Assembly (NCBI RefSeq): GCF_003028415.1 | Contig: NZ_PYSV01000003.1 | Location: 186,001-250,000 of the forward strand | Direction of reading: 5' to 3' | DNA from: Deinococcus arcticus | GTDB lineage: Bacteria; Deinococcota; Deinococci; Deinococcales; Deinococcaceae | DNA length: 64,000 bases | Shown: positions 10,581 to 24,708 of the stretch, in pieces | Position numbering within the stretch: position 1 is the first letter of the stretch | How the letters are laid out: each line of letters opens with the position of its first letter | Made by a program: the position numbers and the translations under genes | The notes under the pieces: generated by a model | Database searches by the model: none | Told to the model about the DNA's origin: nothing | The model's input: the letters and a program-made list of their open reading frames with translations, nothing else

Positions 10581-12905
10581 ATGCGCCTGACCCTGATCAC
10601 CGACCCCGCCGCCGAGGCCGCCCTGGAAGACACCCGGGTGCGGACGCGCGAGTATGCCAACGCGCTGCTGGTGCTGGCCCGGGGCCGCCCGGGCGAGCGG
10701 GCCGGGACGCTGGGCCGCAGCCTGGACCTGGGCGAGGCCCTGCCGCACTGCACCCGGCGCGCGGTGGCCGACGAGGTGGAGCGGGCGCGGCACTGGGCGC
10801 GTGGCGGCCTGAAAACCGACAGTTTCTGGCTGGACGCCCGCAGCGTGCGCGTTCATACGGCGGCGGCCCAGGTGAGCGTGTGGACGCTGCGTGGCCGCCT
10901 GACCCTGGACGCGCGGCTGGGCAACTACCAGCGTCACCTGCTCAATACAGGCGTGGTGCGCGGGGGCCGGATCACGCGCGCCCGGTCGGGCGAGTGGTAT
11001 GTGCGGGTGCAACTGGCCCCGCGCGCGGCGCCCACCAGTGTGGACGCGCTGGAACGCCAGGGCCTGTTCAGTGAGGTGATCCGGCGCCTGCGCGGCCCCC
11101 GGCTGGGGGCCCGCCAGCAGGGGCAGCTGGCCCTGGCGCTGCTGGACACCGGACAGACCGACGAGGCCGAGCTGCTGCTGCTGACCGCGCTGGGGGGAGA
11201 AGCGCCCGACGCCCGCATTCACCTGGGCCTGAGCCTGCTGGCCGGCAGCCGCCGCGATCCGCAGGCCCGGCTGCTGCACGCCGGGCGCGGCCTGCAGGCG
11301 GCGCCCGACGACTTCACAGGGTGGTGGCTGCGCTGCTCACAGGCACGCGCCCTGGTGGAACTGGGCCGCGCCCCCGAAGCCCAGCCCATCATGGACGCGG
11401 TGCTGCGCGACCTTCCGGCCTCGGAACTGCGGTCGCGGGCGCGGGCCCTGTATTTCGCCCAGGGGGTCTGCGCCGCGCTGGACGACTTTGCCGGTCAGGA
11501 CCGCTACGGGCGCGAGGCCCTGCGCCTGTTCGACCTGCTGGGCCTGGGCGGCGAGGGCCTGTCGCTGCGGCTGGATCTGGCCTACCGCCTGTATTTCCAG
11601 GGCCGCGCCGACGAGAGCTTTGCCATGATTGGCGAAGTGCTGGACATGACGGCCCGCCTGGACGACCCGCGCGCGGGCGTGGCCCACCTGATCTGCGCCG
11701 AGTTGCACCTGCTGAGTGAGGAATTCGGGCCGGCCCTGGCGCATCTGGACCAGGTGCACGCGGCGCAGGGGCGCCATGCGGGTGACCGCCTGGACGTGCC
11801 GGCGCGCGCCTTTGCCGCCGAGTGCCTGTGGCGCCTGGGCCGCCTGGGCCGGCCGGACTTCGAGCGCCGCATTGAGGCGCTGCAGCCGGCCCAGGACTTT
11901 GATCATGTGGTCAAGGCGTTTTACACCGGCTTGCTGGCCTTTGAGGCGGGGCAGCGGGGAGCGGCGCGCGCCGCGTTTGAGCAGGTGACGGGCGGCGTGG
12001 CCCTACTGGACGGCTTTCGCCTGCGCTCCTACGCCTTTTTGGCCTTCGAGCGCTGGGCCGCTGGCGAGGCGCTGGAAGCGGCCAGCGCCGAGCTGCGGCG
12101 CGCCCTGAACCATGTGGGCGGCGAACTGGCGCTGGCCGTGGACGCCGGGCGGCTGGCCCCCCTGTACGCCGCCTGCGCCGAGCGCGGCATCGGGGGACGC
12201 CCGGTGCAGCGCCTCGCGCAGCGTCTGCGGCCTCTGCTGAGCGTGCGTACCCTGGGGGGCTTTGCGGCCAGCGTGAACGGCCAGCCGGTGCATATTCGCC
12301 TGAGCAAGGCGCGCGAACTGCTGGCCTACCTGCTGCTGCACGGCCCGGCCAGCCGCGAAACCCTGATCACTGCCCTGTGGAACGGCGAGGCGCGGCCCGA
12401 ACTGGGCTCGTATTTCAAGCAGGCGCTGCACGCGCTGCGCCAGGCCCTGCGGCCCTTCGTGCCGGCCACCGCCGAGCCGGTGGCGCACCTGGGCGGGCTG
12501 TACCACCTGTCTGAACGGTTTGCACTGCAAAGCGACGCCCTGGCCCTGCGCGGCGCCCCCGCGCAGGACGCCGGGCAGCTGCGCGAGCTGCTGCAGCGCT
12601 ACGCCGGCCCCTTTCTGCCCGAGGTGGACACCGACTGGGCCGCCCAGATGCGCTCAGAGCTGGATGCCCAGGCCCAGGCGCTGGCCATGGCCCTGGGCCG
12701 CAGCCTGGAAGATGGGAATCCGTTGGCAGCGGCGCGCGCCTATCTGCAAGCGGCCACACTCAACCCCCTGTTTGAATTGGCCTGGGACGCGGCGGCGCAG
12801 GCCTACGAACGGGCGGGGGCGCCGCATCTGGCCCAGCACGTCCGCACCCAGCAGGCGCTGGCACTCCAGCAGGAACTGGGGCTGTGGCCCGCCGAGGTGA
12901 ACTGA
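10581..12905 (+). CDS. TnpB-like N-terminal domain fused to TPR and BTAD (SARP-type) transcriptional activator
   Basis: A 774-residue cytosolic regulator. Residues 1-150 resemble the N-terminal, pre-RuvC part of IS605-family TnpB proteins: MRLTLITDPAAEAALEDT at the start, a helical section, then a beta stretch with VSVWTLRGRLTLD, GNYQRHLL and SGEWYVRVQL, matching the TnpB pattern in which a line ending in x-G-x-W/F-Y precedes the first RuvC Asp. No RuvC motif follows. Residues 160-540 are helical TPR-like repeats; about 553-630 is an OmpR-type winged helix (VRTLGGFAASVNGQPV and KARELLAYLLLHGPASRETL); about 645-774 is a BTAD domain. SARP proteins normally have wHTH-BTAD first, so the order is inverted. 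ATG 10581 chosen over TTG 10563. Confidence 0.75.
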   Translation: MRLTLITDPAAEAALEDTRVRTREYANALLVLARGRPGERAGTLGRSLDLGEALPHCTRRAVADEVERARHWARGGLKTDSFWLDARSVRVHTAAAQVSVWTLRGRLTLDARLGNYQRHLLNTGVVRGGRITRARSGEWYVRVQLAPRAAPTSVDALERQGLFSEVIRRLRGPRLGARQQGQLALALLDTGQTDEAELLLLTALGGEAPDARIHLGLSLLAGSRRDPQARLLHAGRGLQAAPDDFTGWWLRCSQARALVELGRAPEAQPIMDAVLRDLPASELRSRARALYFAQGVCAALDDFAGQDRYGREALRLFDLLGLGGEGLSLRLDLAYRLYFQGRADESFAMIGEVLDMTARLDDPRAGVAHLICAELHLLSEEFGPALAHLDQVHAAQGRHAGDRLDVPARAFAAECLWRLGRLGRPDFERRIEALQPAQDFDHVVKAFYTGLLAFEAGQRGAARAAFEQVTGGVALLDGFRLRSYAFLAFERWAAGEALEAASAELRRALNHVGGELALAVDAGRLAPLYAACAERGIGGRPVQRLAQRLRPLLSVRTLGGFAASVNGQPVHIRLSKARELLAYLLLHGPASRETLITALWNGEARPELGSYFKQALHALRQALRPFVPATAEPVAHLGGLYHLSERFALQSDALALRGAPAQDAGQLRELLQRYAGPFLPEVDTDWAAQMRSELDAQAQALAMALGRSLEDGNPLAAARAYLQAATLNPLFELAWDAAAQAYERAGAPHLAQHVRTQQALALQQELGLWPAEVN

Positions 12906-13037
12906 GCAGGGGACTCTGGGCCACGTAAGGGCCGCGTGGCCCCCGGGGGCTGGGTCCAGGGTGCCGGGTTGTCCCCAGGTTAACCGGGCCTGCGGCAGAC
13001 TGCACGCAGTTCATCTGCGCTTTCGGAGGTTGCTGAC

Positions 13038-13172
13038 ATGAAGACTCTGCTGACTCGAACCCTCATGGTCGTGTCGCTGCTGCTCGTTTCGGCAGCGCCC
13101 GCCAGTGCCACGTTGAACGCCCCGTGTTGCATCACGGGGGGCAGCCCCGCCTCTTCTCCTGCGCCGCGCTAG
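13038..13172 (+). CDS. Secreted 44-aa peptide with Cys-Cys motif
   Basis: A 44-codon gene with a good Shine-Dalgarno (GGAGGT, 7 nt before ATG 13038). Residues 1-24 form a textbook signal peptide: basic MKTLLTR, hydrophobic MVVSLLLVSA, and an APASA cleavage site. This leaves a 20-residue mature peptide starting TLNAPCCITGG and ending in a Ser/Pro-rich tail. A plus-strand terminator follows at 13278-13305, giving it a complete transcription unit. It lies 132 bp downstream of the BTAD regulator, on the same strand. I do not know the family; it could be a signalling peptide, toxin or metal binder. Confidence 0.6.
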   Translation: MKTLLTRTLMVVSLLLVSAAPASATLNAPCCITGGSPASSPAPR

Positions 13173-13277
13173 CGGCTGCCGCTCTGCCCCTGACCCCTCC
13201 TCTCACGCGGCGCGAGCATCCGCCTTCCCCAGCGTCTTTCCCTGCACCGTCTTGCACCCTTCCCGCTCCGCCGCCTG

Positions 13278-13313
13278 GCCAGAAGCGTCTCACCGCGCTT
13301 CTGGCTTCTGCTG
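13278..13313 (+). terminator. Rho-independent terminator downstream of the small peptide gene
   Basis: A perfect 10-bp stem GCCAGAAGCG (13278-13287) / CGCTTCTGGC (13296-13305), then the T-rich TTCTGCTG. The T-rich side is on the plus strand, so it terminates the peptide gene rather than ppsR, which ends at 13336 on the other strand. Confidence 0.65.
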
Positions 13314-13335
13314 TGTGGGCCGCTGCCGCGCCCCT

Positions 13336-14145
<810 letters not shown>

Positions 14146-14315
14146 GGGCCCAGCCTGACACGGCGCGCCCGGAAGAGGGGGGGCGTCTGGCGTGCGGGGA
14201 CATTGTCACCCCCCGGGTGGCAGGGCGGGGCAGCAGGGTCGGGTAAGCTGAGGGCACGGCACACAAACCCACCCGCTTCCACTCAGGAAAACCCGCAACG
14301 CAACGGAGAAAACCT

Positions 14316-16697
<2,382 letters not shown>

Positions 16698-16709
16698 AAC
16701 AGCGCCGGT

Positions 16710-16754
16710 GGGCAGGGGCGGGGCCTTCACGGGCGCCCGCCCCTGCCCCGTTTG
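16710..16754 (+). terminator. Terminator after ppsA
   Basis: A 13-bp stem GGGCAGGGGCGGG (16710-16722) / CCCGCCCCTGCCC (16736-16748) followed by CGTTTG. The next gene's -10 box TACACT starts immediately after, at 16757. Confidence 0.7.
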
Positions 16755-16768
16755 CCTACACTGCCCCC

Positions 16769-17779
16769 ATGAGCGCCGACCCCGGGTTGGACCCTGCCGC
16801 GCTGCTGGCTGTGGTGCGCGCCCACTTCGGGTGGGCCGCCGACACGGTGACGTTCCTGCCGCAGGGCACCTCGCACGCCTACCGCGCCCAGGGACCGGAT
16901 GGGCCCCTGTTCCTGAAGGTGCAGCCCGATTCGCCGTACGGGGTGCGGGCCACCGCGCGGGCCCTGGCCGAGGCGCCGCTGCTGGGCGCCCTGCGGGCAG
17001 CGGGGCTGCCCCATGTTCCCCGGCCCATTCCCACCCGCACCGGGGGCTGGGCCGCTCCGCTGGGGGGCTTGACCGTATTCGCCTCTGCGTGGATTGACGG
17101 CGAGCCCCTGGGCGAGGGCTGGGCGAACGCGCTGCCCGAACTGGCAGAGCGGCTGGGCCAGCTTCACCGGATGGCCGGCGAGCTGACGCGCGCGCTTCCC
17201 GCCCTGCCCGTGCCCCCGGAGGACTTTGCCCTGCCCTTCGACGAGCGGCTGACCGGGGCGCTGGACACGCTGGCCCGCCTGCCCGCGCACGCGCGCCCCG
17301 CCCTGGTCCGGCTGGCTGGGCTGCTGTTGCCCCACGCGCCTCTGATCCGGTCGCTGCTGACCCGGGCCCGCGAGGGCGCGGCGCGCGCCCAGGCCAGTGC
17401 GCCCCCGTTCGTGGTCTGCCACACCGACGCCCACAGCGGCAACGTGATGCGCGGCCGGAACGGTGAGCTGTGGCTGATTGACTGGGAAACGGCGCGGCTG
17501 GCCCCGCCCGAGCATGACCTGTGGCTGCTGGGGCGCCAGCTGCCGGCGCTGCTGCCGGCCTACGCCCGGGGCCTGGGCCGCCCCTTTACCCCAGACCCCG
17601 AACGGCTGGCCTTCTATGTGCGCCGCCGCGCCCTGGAAGATCTGGCCGAGGACGTGCGCTGGCTGCTGCACGAAGCCCCCACCCCCCAGACCGAGGCGCA
17701 TTCGCTGGCCCTCATCGAGCGCTTCATGCTGCCCGCCCTGCTGAGTGCCGAGGCGGACGTGGCCGCGCTGGAGGGGTGA
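16769..17779 (+). CDS. APH/choline kinase-family phosphotransferase
   Basis: A 336-residue small-molecule kinase of the aminoglycoside phosphotransferase fold. The ATP lobe has QGTSHAYRA near residue 31. The Brenner-type motif HTDAHSGNVM (catalytic Asp near 219) is followed by the metal-binding IDWETARLAPPEHDLW (near 237). These are diagnostic, but the substrate (aminoglycoside, homoserine, choline or sugar) cannot be inferred. TACACT (16757-16762) lies 6 nt before ATG 16769, indicating a leaderless mRNA. Confidence 0.85.
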   Translation: MSADPGLDPAALLAVVRAHFGWAADTVTFLPQGTSHAYRAQGPDGPLFLKVQPDSPYGVRATARALAEAPLLGALRAAGLPHVPRPIPTRTGGWAAPLGGLTVFASAWIDGEPLGEGWANALPELAERLGQLHRMAGELTRALPALPVPPEDFALPFDERLTGALDTLARLPAHARPALVRLAGLLLPHAPLIRSLLTRAREGAARAQASAPPFVVCHTDAHSGNVMRGRNGELWLIDWETARLAPPEHDLWLLGRQLPALLPAYARGLGRPFTPDPERLAFYVRRRALEDLAEDVRWLLHEAPTPQTEAHSLALIERFMLPALLSAEADVAALEG

Positions 17780-17814
17780 GGCAGACCATAGGCGGCGCGG
17801 CTCTGGGAAGCTGA

Positions 17815-17868
17815 CCCCCTCACCCCTCGCTGCGGCGCAGCTCTTCAAGTCCCACGAGGGGAGCGGGT
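17815..17868. repeat. Nested-hairpin intergenic sequence, possible dispersed repeat copy
   Basis: CCCCTCG (17823-17829) pairs with CGAGGGG (17855-17861), enclosing the palindrome GCTGCGGCGCAGC (17829-17841). The core resembles the CTGCTGCGCAGCTC segment of the inverted repeats at 62624-63165, so it may be a diverged copy of a small intergenic repeat. The rest of the 252-bp gap 17780-18031 shows no gene. Confidence 0.35.
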
Positions 17869-18031
17869 CAAGAGGTCAACTGGGCTAATCCCCGATCAGT
17901 GGTCCGCTACGCCCTGCCCGTCAAGCTGGCCGCCTGCGCCTCATGCCTCTCTCGGTCAGTCTGGTAACGAGCACGACTCTCCGCCGCATCGCTGCAGGCA
18001 AAGGGCCCGACGTACTGCGAGGTGGACACAT

Positions 18032-18547
18032 TCAATTGACGGTGATCACCCTGGGGGTCCGGTCCACCACCGTGATGGCTGGGCCGAGCGCCTGTTCGCG
18101 GCTGCCGTACCAGGATTTTCCAAAGCCCAACACGGTATAGGTGCCCGGCCTGGCAAACACCAGATTGGTGCTGAAGGAGAAGGACTTGCTTTCGCCCCTG
18201 TTGTTCTTGTCTGACCAGAATGTTGATCGGGCTGCACCCGGCGACAGAGCGACCGTGGTGGGCAGGGCCTGTTGGGCCAGACACGCTCTGGCCACAGCGT
18301 CGCTGTATGCCACCGCCCCCTCAAAGACGCAGACGCCCAACTCCAGGTCGTACGAAAGAGACGTGAAGTTGGCACCGGAATCCATCAGAACGTCGGCGCC
18401 GACGGCAGCGTTCACGGATGTTCCGACAGAAGCCGGAGCGCCCACCGCCGTGGTCATCTCCACGATATAGGGCAGGATGTCGGAATGGGGATTCGTGAGC
18501 TGGCACGAGGTCAGCAGAAGGGCGCAGAGGAGCAGGCGAGGCGGCAT
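18032..18547 (-). CDS. Lipoprotein, 171 aa
   Basis: The N-terminus MPPRLLLCALLLTSC is a lipoprotein signal with lipobox LLTSC (Cys near residue 15). The mature part is rich in beta-forming residues and ends in an Ig-like segment (ARPGTYTVLGFGKSWYG ... ITVVDRTPRVITVN). I do not recognise a named family. It starts 7 nt after the response-regulator stop with an AGGGG ribosome site, so it is very likely the last gene of the kinase/regulator operon and might be an envelope sensor input or an output of that system. Confidence 0.75.
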   Translation of the reverse strand: MPPRLLLCALLLTSCQLTNPHSDILPYIVEMTTAVGAPASVGTSVNAAVGADVLMDSGANFTSLSYDLELGVCVFEGAVAYSDAVARACLAQQALPTTVALSPGAARSTFWSDKNNRGESKSFSFSTNLVFARPGTYTVLGFGKSWYGSREQALGPAITVVDRTPRVITVN

Positions 18548-18554
18548 GCTGCCC

Positions 18555-19202
18555 CTACAGTAACCCCTGGCGCAGCGCCTGTACGGCCGCCTGGGTGCGG
18601 TCGGCGGCGCGCAGTTTCACCAGCAGTTCCTGCACATGCAGCTTGACGGTGCTCACGCTGATGCCCAGGGTCTGGGCAATCTCGCGGTTGCCCAGGCCAT
18701 CGGCAATCAGGCGCAGCACCTCGGTTTCGCGCGCACTCAGGGGCGAGGCGGCGTTGGGGGCGCGAATGCCGCCCAGCACGTGATGGGCCACCTGCGGGTC
18801 CAGGTAGGCGCTGCCGGCCGCCGCCGCGCGGATGGCCAGCAGCAGCAGTTCGGGGTCGGCGCTTTTCAGGCAGTAGGCGTGCGCCCCGGAGGCCAGGGCC
18901 GCCAGCACCTCGCCGCGCAGGTCGTGGGCGGTGAGCATCACGGTGCGCACCCCGGGCCAGCGCGCGGCGATCTCGGCGGCGGCCCGGATGCCGTCCATGC
19001 CCGGCAGGCCAATGTCCAGCACCGCCACATCCACCGGCTGCGGCCCGGCCTGGGTGCGCGCGAGCACCTCCAGGCCCTCTTCGCCGCTGCGCGCCTCGGC
19101 CACCACGCGCAGATCGGCTTCCAGGTTGATCGCCGCGCGCAGGCCGTCGCGGGTAAAGGCGTGGTCCTCGACCAGCAGCACGCGGATGGGGGCAGGGCTC
19201 AC
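18555..19202 (-). CDS. NarL/FixJ-family response regulator
   Basis: A 215-residue two-component regulator. The receiver domain is residues 1-125 with acidic pocket VEDH, phospho-acceptor Asp in VAVLDIGLPGMDG (near residue 61), Thr in MLTAHD and Lys in CLKSADPE. A LuxR-type HTH covers about 150-210 (LSARETEVLRLIADGLGNREIAQTLGISVSTVKLHV). The GTG start overlaps the kinase stop by 4 bp, so it is the cognate partner of the kinase upstream. The pair is divergent from kdpFABC and could control it; a classical KdpE (OmpR type) is absent from this window. Confidence 0.92.
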   Translation of the reverse strand: MSPAPIRVLLVEDHAFTRDGLRAAINLEADLRVVAEARSGEEGLEVLARTQAGPQPVDVAVLDIGLPGMDGIRAAAEIAARWPGVRTVMLTAHDLRGEVLAALASGAHAYCLKSADPELLLLAIRAAAAGSAYLDPQVAHHVLGGIRAPNAASPLSARETEVLRLIADGLGNREIAQTLGISVSTVKLHVQELLVKLRAADRTQAAVQALRQGLL

Positions 19203-20698
19203 AGGTCCTCCAGGGGCAGGGTCAGGGTAAAGACGCTCTGGGCGCGGGCGGTGCGGGTGTAGGTCACGCGCCCGCCGTGGGCCTCGGCAATGCGGCGGGT
19301 GAGGTACAGGCCCAGGCCCGTGCCGCCCCCGGCCCCGCCCGCCCGGAAGCGCTGAAACAGCGTGGCCTCGCGCCCCGGCGGCACCCCGGGGCCACCATCA
19401 AGCACGCTCAGGGCCGCCTCGTCCCCGTCTCGGCGCAGCCTGATCTGCACGGTGCTGCCCGGCGGCGCAAAACGCGCGGCGTTGTCCAGCAGATTCTGCA
19501 CGGCGCGGCGCAGGTCGTGGGCCTGCCCGCGCACCCGCACACCCTCCAGCACCGGCTCCAGCGTAACGCCGCGCGCCTGCGCCCGGGGCTCCACCTGGGT
19601 CACCACCCCCAGCACCACGTCGCGCAGGGCCACGCTGCGCGCCTCGTCCTGGGCGTCGCCGCTCTCGTACTTGGCCACCAGCAGCAGCTGATCGGCCAGG
19701 GCCAGCAGCGCGCCGTTGGCGTCCAGGCCGTTGTGCAGGGTGGCGCGGTACGCCTCGGGCAGCGGGCCGTAGGCACCCCTCAACGCTGCGCGCATGTTCA
19801 CGGCGTTGGCCATCAGGGGCGTGCGCAGGTCGTGCGAAAAGGCGTACACCAGATCCTGCAGCACCTCGCCCCGGGCCTGCAGCTGCGCCTGCCGCTCCTG
19901 CAGGTCGTCGAGCAGCGCGGTGCGGTCCAGCAGCGGCTGCAGGGTCTGCACCGCCTCGGCCAGCACGTCGGGGGGGGCGGCGGCCCCGGTCACGATCAGC
20001 AGCAGGTCCTGTTCATGGGGGCGGGTCAGGCGCGAGAGCAGGGTGTCGCCGCCGTTGACCGCCCACACCTGGGTGCTGCCGGGCGGCCGGGCCAGCACGT
20101 CCAGCGGCAGCCGCGTGCCCAGCCGCCCCGGGCCGCCGGCCGGAGCCAGAGCGTGGGGCGCGCGCAGCACCGCGCGGTCCACCCGGCCAATTTCCACGCT
20201 GGCCGCGCCGGTCAGCTCGCGCAGGGCCTGGGCCGCGCGCGCCACGAATTCGGCCTGTCCGTAGGGCCCGCTCACCGTCTCCACCAGCACCCGCAGGGCC
20301 CGCTCGCGCGCCAGGCGGCGGCTTTCTTCCTCCAGCCGCGCCGCGCGCAGCGAGGCTTCACGGGCGCGCAGGGTCAGGCCGCCCACCAGCAGGGCCGCCA
20401 GCATGCTCACGGCGCGGTTGCCCAGATCGTTGGGGGTCAGGCCGTCGCGCAGGGCGTTGACCACCATGGCCAGCAGGTTGCCCGCCATGGCCACCCCCAG
20501 CAGCTGCAGGGTGGTGCGCCGCGTGCCCCCCAGCGCCGAGAGCGCCACGGGCGCACTCAGCAGCGTGCCCACCACCAGCCCCGAGGGCGTCAGCATGTCG
20601 GCCACGGTAATCAGCGCGGTCAGGCTCAGGCTCAGCCAGGACCGCTCACCCCAGCGGGGCGCGGAAGGGACTTCAGGGGTGGGGGGGGTCTGGGGCAT
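19199..20698 (-). CDS. Membrane sensor histidine kinase
   Basis: A 499-residue kinase. The N-terminus has a cluster of about four hydrophobic helices (residues 17-120), then a coiled linker and a GAF-like region (about 135-265). The H-box is FSHDLRTPLMANAVNMRAAL (His near 288), the N-box QNLLDNAARFAPPG (near 403), and the glycine boxes DGGPGVPPG (434) and GGGTGLGLYLTRRIAEAHGG (466). ATG 20698 is used because the upstream extension is low-complexity and lies in the promoter region. It is translationally coupled to the response regulator (4-bp overlap). It is divergent from kdpF across 117 bp; the stimulus is unknown. Confidence 0.9.
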   Translation of the reverse strand: MPQTPPTPEVPSAPRWGERSWLSLSLTALITVADMLTPSGLVVGTLLSAPVALSALGGTRRTTLQLLGVAMAGNLLAMVVNALRDGLTPNDLGNRAVSMLAALLVGGLTLRAREASLRAARLEEESRRLARERALRVLVETVSGPYGQAEFVARAAQALRELTGAASVEIGRVDRAVLRAPHALAPAGGPGRLGTRLPLDVLARPPGSTQVWAVNGGDTLLSRLTRPHEQDLLLIVTGAAAPPDVLAEAVQTLQPLLDRTALLDDLQERQAQLQARGEVLQDLVYAFSHDLRTPLMANAVNMRAALRGAYGPLPEAYRATLHNGLDANGALLALADQLLLVAKYESGDAQDEARSVALRDVVLGVVTQVEPRAQARGVTLEPVLEGVRVRGQAHDLRRAVQNLLDNAARFAPPGSTVQIRLRRDGDEAALSVLDGGPGVPPGREATLFQRFRAGGAGGGTGLGLYLTRRIAEAHGGRVTYTRTARAQSVFTLTLPLEDL

Positions 20699-20744
20699 AG
20701 GAAAGAAGCTTGCCCAGCCTACCCGCTGCGTCCCCCCCAGGGGC

Positions 20745-20758
20745 TGGCCAGATGGCCA
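20745..20758. promoter_or_regulatory. Palindrome between kinase gene and kdpF, candidate operator
   Basis: TGGCCAGATGGCCA is a dyad of two TGGCCA half-sites separated by 2 nt, within the 117-bp divergent intergenic region. NarL-type regulators bind short dyads, so it is a candidate site for the adjacent response regulator. High GC makes chance palindromes common, so confidence is low. Confidence 0.3.
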
Positions 20759-20815
20759 TCCCCCCGGCCAGGCGGCGCTACCCCGGGGCCCGGGGGGCGG
20801 CGCACCCTGGCGGGT

Positions 20816-20896
20816 ATGGACGCTTTTCTGCTGATTCTGGTGCTGGCCCTGGGGGCCTACCTGCTCTACGCCCTGGTGCGCGCCGAGAGGTTCTGA
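20816..20896 (+). CDS. kdpF: Potassium-transporting ATPase subunit KdpF
   Basis: A 26-residue single-helix peptide, MDAFLLILVLALGAYLLYAL followed by VRAERF. KdpF stabilises the KdpABC complex in the membrane. Size, hydrophobic helix, basic C-terminus and position 4 bp upstream of kdpA all fit the family. Confidence 0.88.
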   Translation: MDAFLLILVLALGAYLLYALVRAERF

Positions 20897-20900
20897 GGCC

Positions 20901-22576
20901 ATGGATATCTTTCTGACCTACGCCCTGGCCATTGGCCTGGCCCTTCCCCTGGGCCTGCTGATCGCCCGCGTGTACGACGGCCCGGCCTCGCGCCTGAGTG
21001 CGGGGCTGCTGCGCCTGTGCGGAGTGGACGCCGCGCGCGGCATGAGCTGGACAGGCTACGCGGCGGCGCTGCTGGGCACCAACCTGCTCGTGGGCCTGGC
21101 GGCGCTGGCCACCTACCTGCTGCAAGGCGGACTGCCGCTGAACCCCGACGCCATTGGCGGCCTGCGCTGGGACACGGCGGTGCACACCATGGCCTCGTTC
21201 ATCACCAACACCAACCAGCAGCACTACAGCGGGCAGAACGGCCTGTCGTACCTGTCGCAGCTGCTGGGCATCACGGCGCTGCAGCTGTTCACCCCGGCCG
21301 TGGGCATGGCCGCCCTGTTCGCCATTCTGCGCGGCCTGCGCGGGCAGACCAACATGGGCAACTACTACCTGGATGTCACGCGCGCCCTGGGCTTTCTGGT
21401 GCCGGCCTCGGTCGTGCTGGCGCTGCTGCTGACGTGGCAGGGCGTACCCAGCACCTTTGGCGGCGCAACAACCGCCACGCTGATTGAAGCGCAGACGGTG
21501 GAGGGGCAGGCCGTGACCACCCAGACCATTCCGGTGGGCCTGGTGGCCAGCATGGTGGCCATCAAGCAACTGGGCACCAACGGCGGGGGCTGGTACGGCC
21601 CCAACTCGGCCACGCCGCTGGAAAACCCCACGCCCCTGTCGAACCTGCTGCAGATGATCAGCATTCTCCTGTTTCCCGTGGCGCTGGTGGTGGCCGCCGG
21701 GCGCTTTCTGCGCCGCCCCCGCTTTGGCGTGGTGATCATGGGCGTCATGAGCCTGCTCTCGGCGGGGCTGACGCTGGCCGCCGTGCTGGCCGAGCGCGCC
21801 CCGAACGCGGCGCTGGGCGGGCTGGCCGCCGCCGGGCCCAACCTGGAAGGCAAGGAGGTGCGCTTCGGCGCCGACGTTTCGGCGCTGTGGGGCGCCATCA
21901 CCACCCAGACCAGCAGCGGCTCGGTGAACGCCATGCTGGATTCGTTCACGCCGCTGGGCGGGCTGGTGCCGCAGCTGGGCATGTTCCTGAACGACGTGTA
22001 CGGCGGCATTGGCGTGGGGCTGATCAACATGCTGGTGTTTGTGCTGATCACCGTGTTCGTGGCCGGGCTGATGGTGGGCCGCACCCCGGAACTGTTCGGC
22101 CGCAAGATTGAGGCCCGCGAGATCAAGATCGCCTCATTGATTCTGCTGCTGCAACCGCTGCTGGTGCTGGGCCTCACGGCCGCCGCGCTGGCGAATCCGG
22201 CCGTGACCGCCAACTCCAACCCCGGCTTTCACGGGCTGTCGCAGGTGCTCTACGAGTACAACTCTGCCTTTGCCAACAACGGCAGCGGTTTCGAGGGTCT
22301 GGGCGACAACACGCCCTGGTGGAACCTGACCTGCGCCGCCGCGCTGCTGCTGGCCCGCTTCCTGCCCATCGTGGGGCCGCTGGCGATCGCCGGACTGCTG
22401 GCCACCAAAAAGGCCGCCCCCGAAACCAGCGGCACCCTGCGCGTGGACACCCCGGTGTTTGCCGGGATGCTGCTGAGCGTGATGGTGCTGCTGCAACTGC
22501 TGAACTTTGCCCCCGCGCTGGTGCTGGGCCCGGTGGCCGAACACCTGAGCGTGCAGGCCACCCAGGACGTGACGAA

Positions 22577-22580
<4 letters not shown>
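20901..22580 (+). CDS. kdpA: Potassium-transporting ATPase potassium-binding subunit KdpA
   Basis: A 559-residue channel-like subunit with about ten membrane helices that selects and conducts K+. Selectivity-filter-like loops are visible: [19 protein letters not shown] (near residue 97), [20 protein letters not shown] (near 222), and the later [16 protein letters not shown] and [17 protein letters not shown] loops. The stop overlaps the kdpB start (ATGA), so the two subunits are translationally coupled. Confidence 0.97.
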
Positions 22581-24619
<2,039 letters not shown>

Positions 24620-24708
24620 GGGGCCCTGTGCCCTGAGGGTCCGCCCGCCTCCCCGCCGCTCTCTTCTGTTCGGCTCGCCGCTGCTCTCTTTTCCCTTCGG
24701 AGTTTGCC

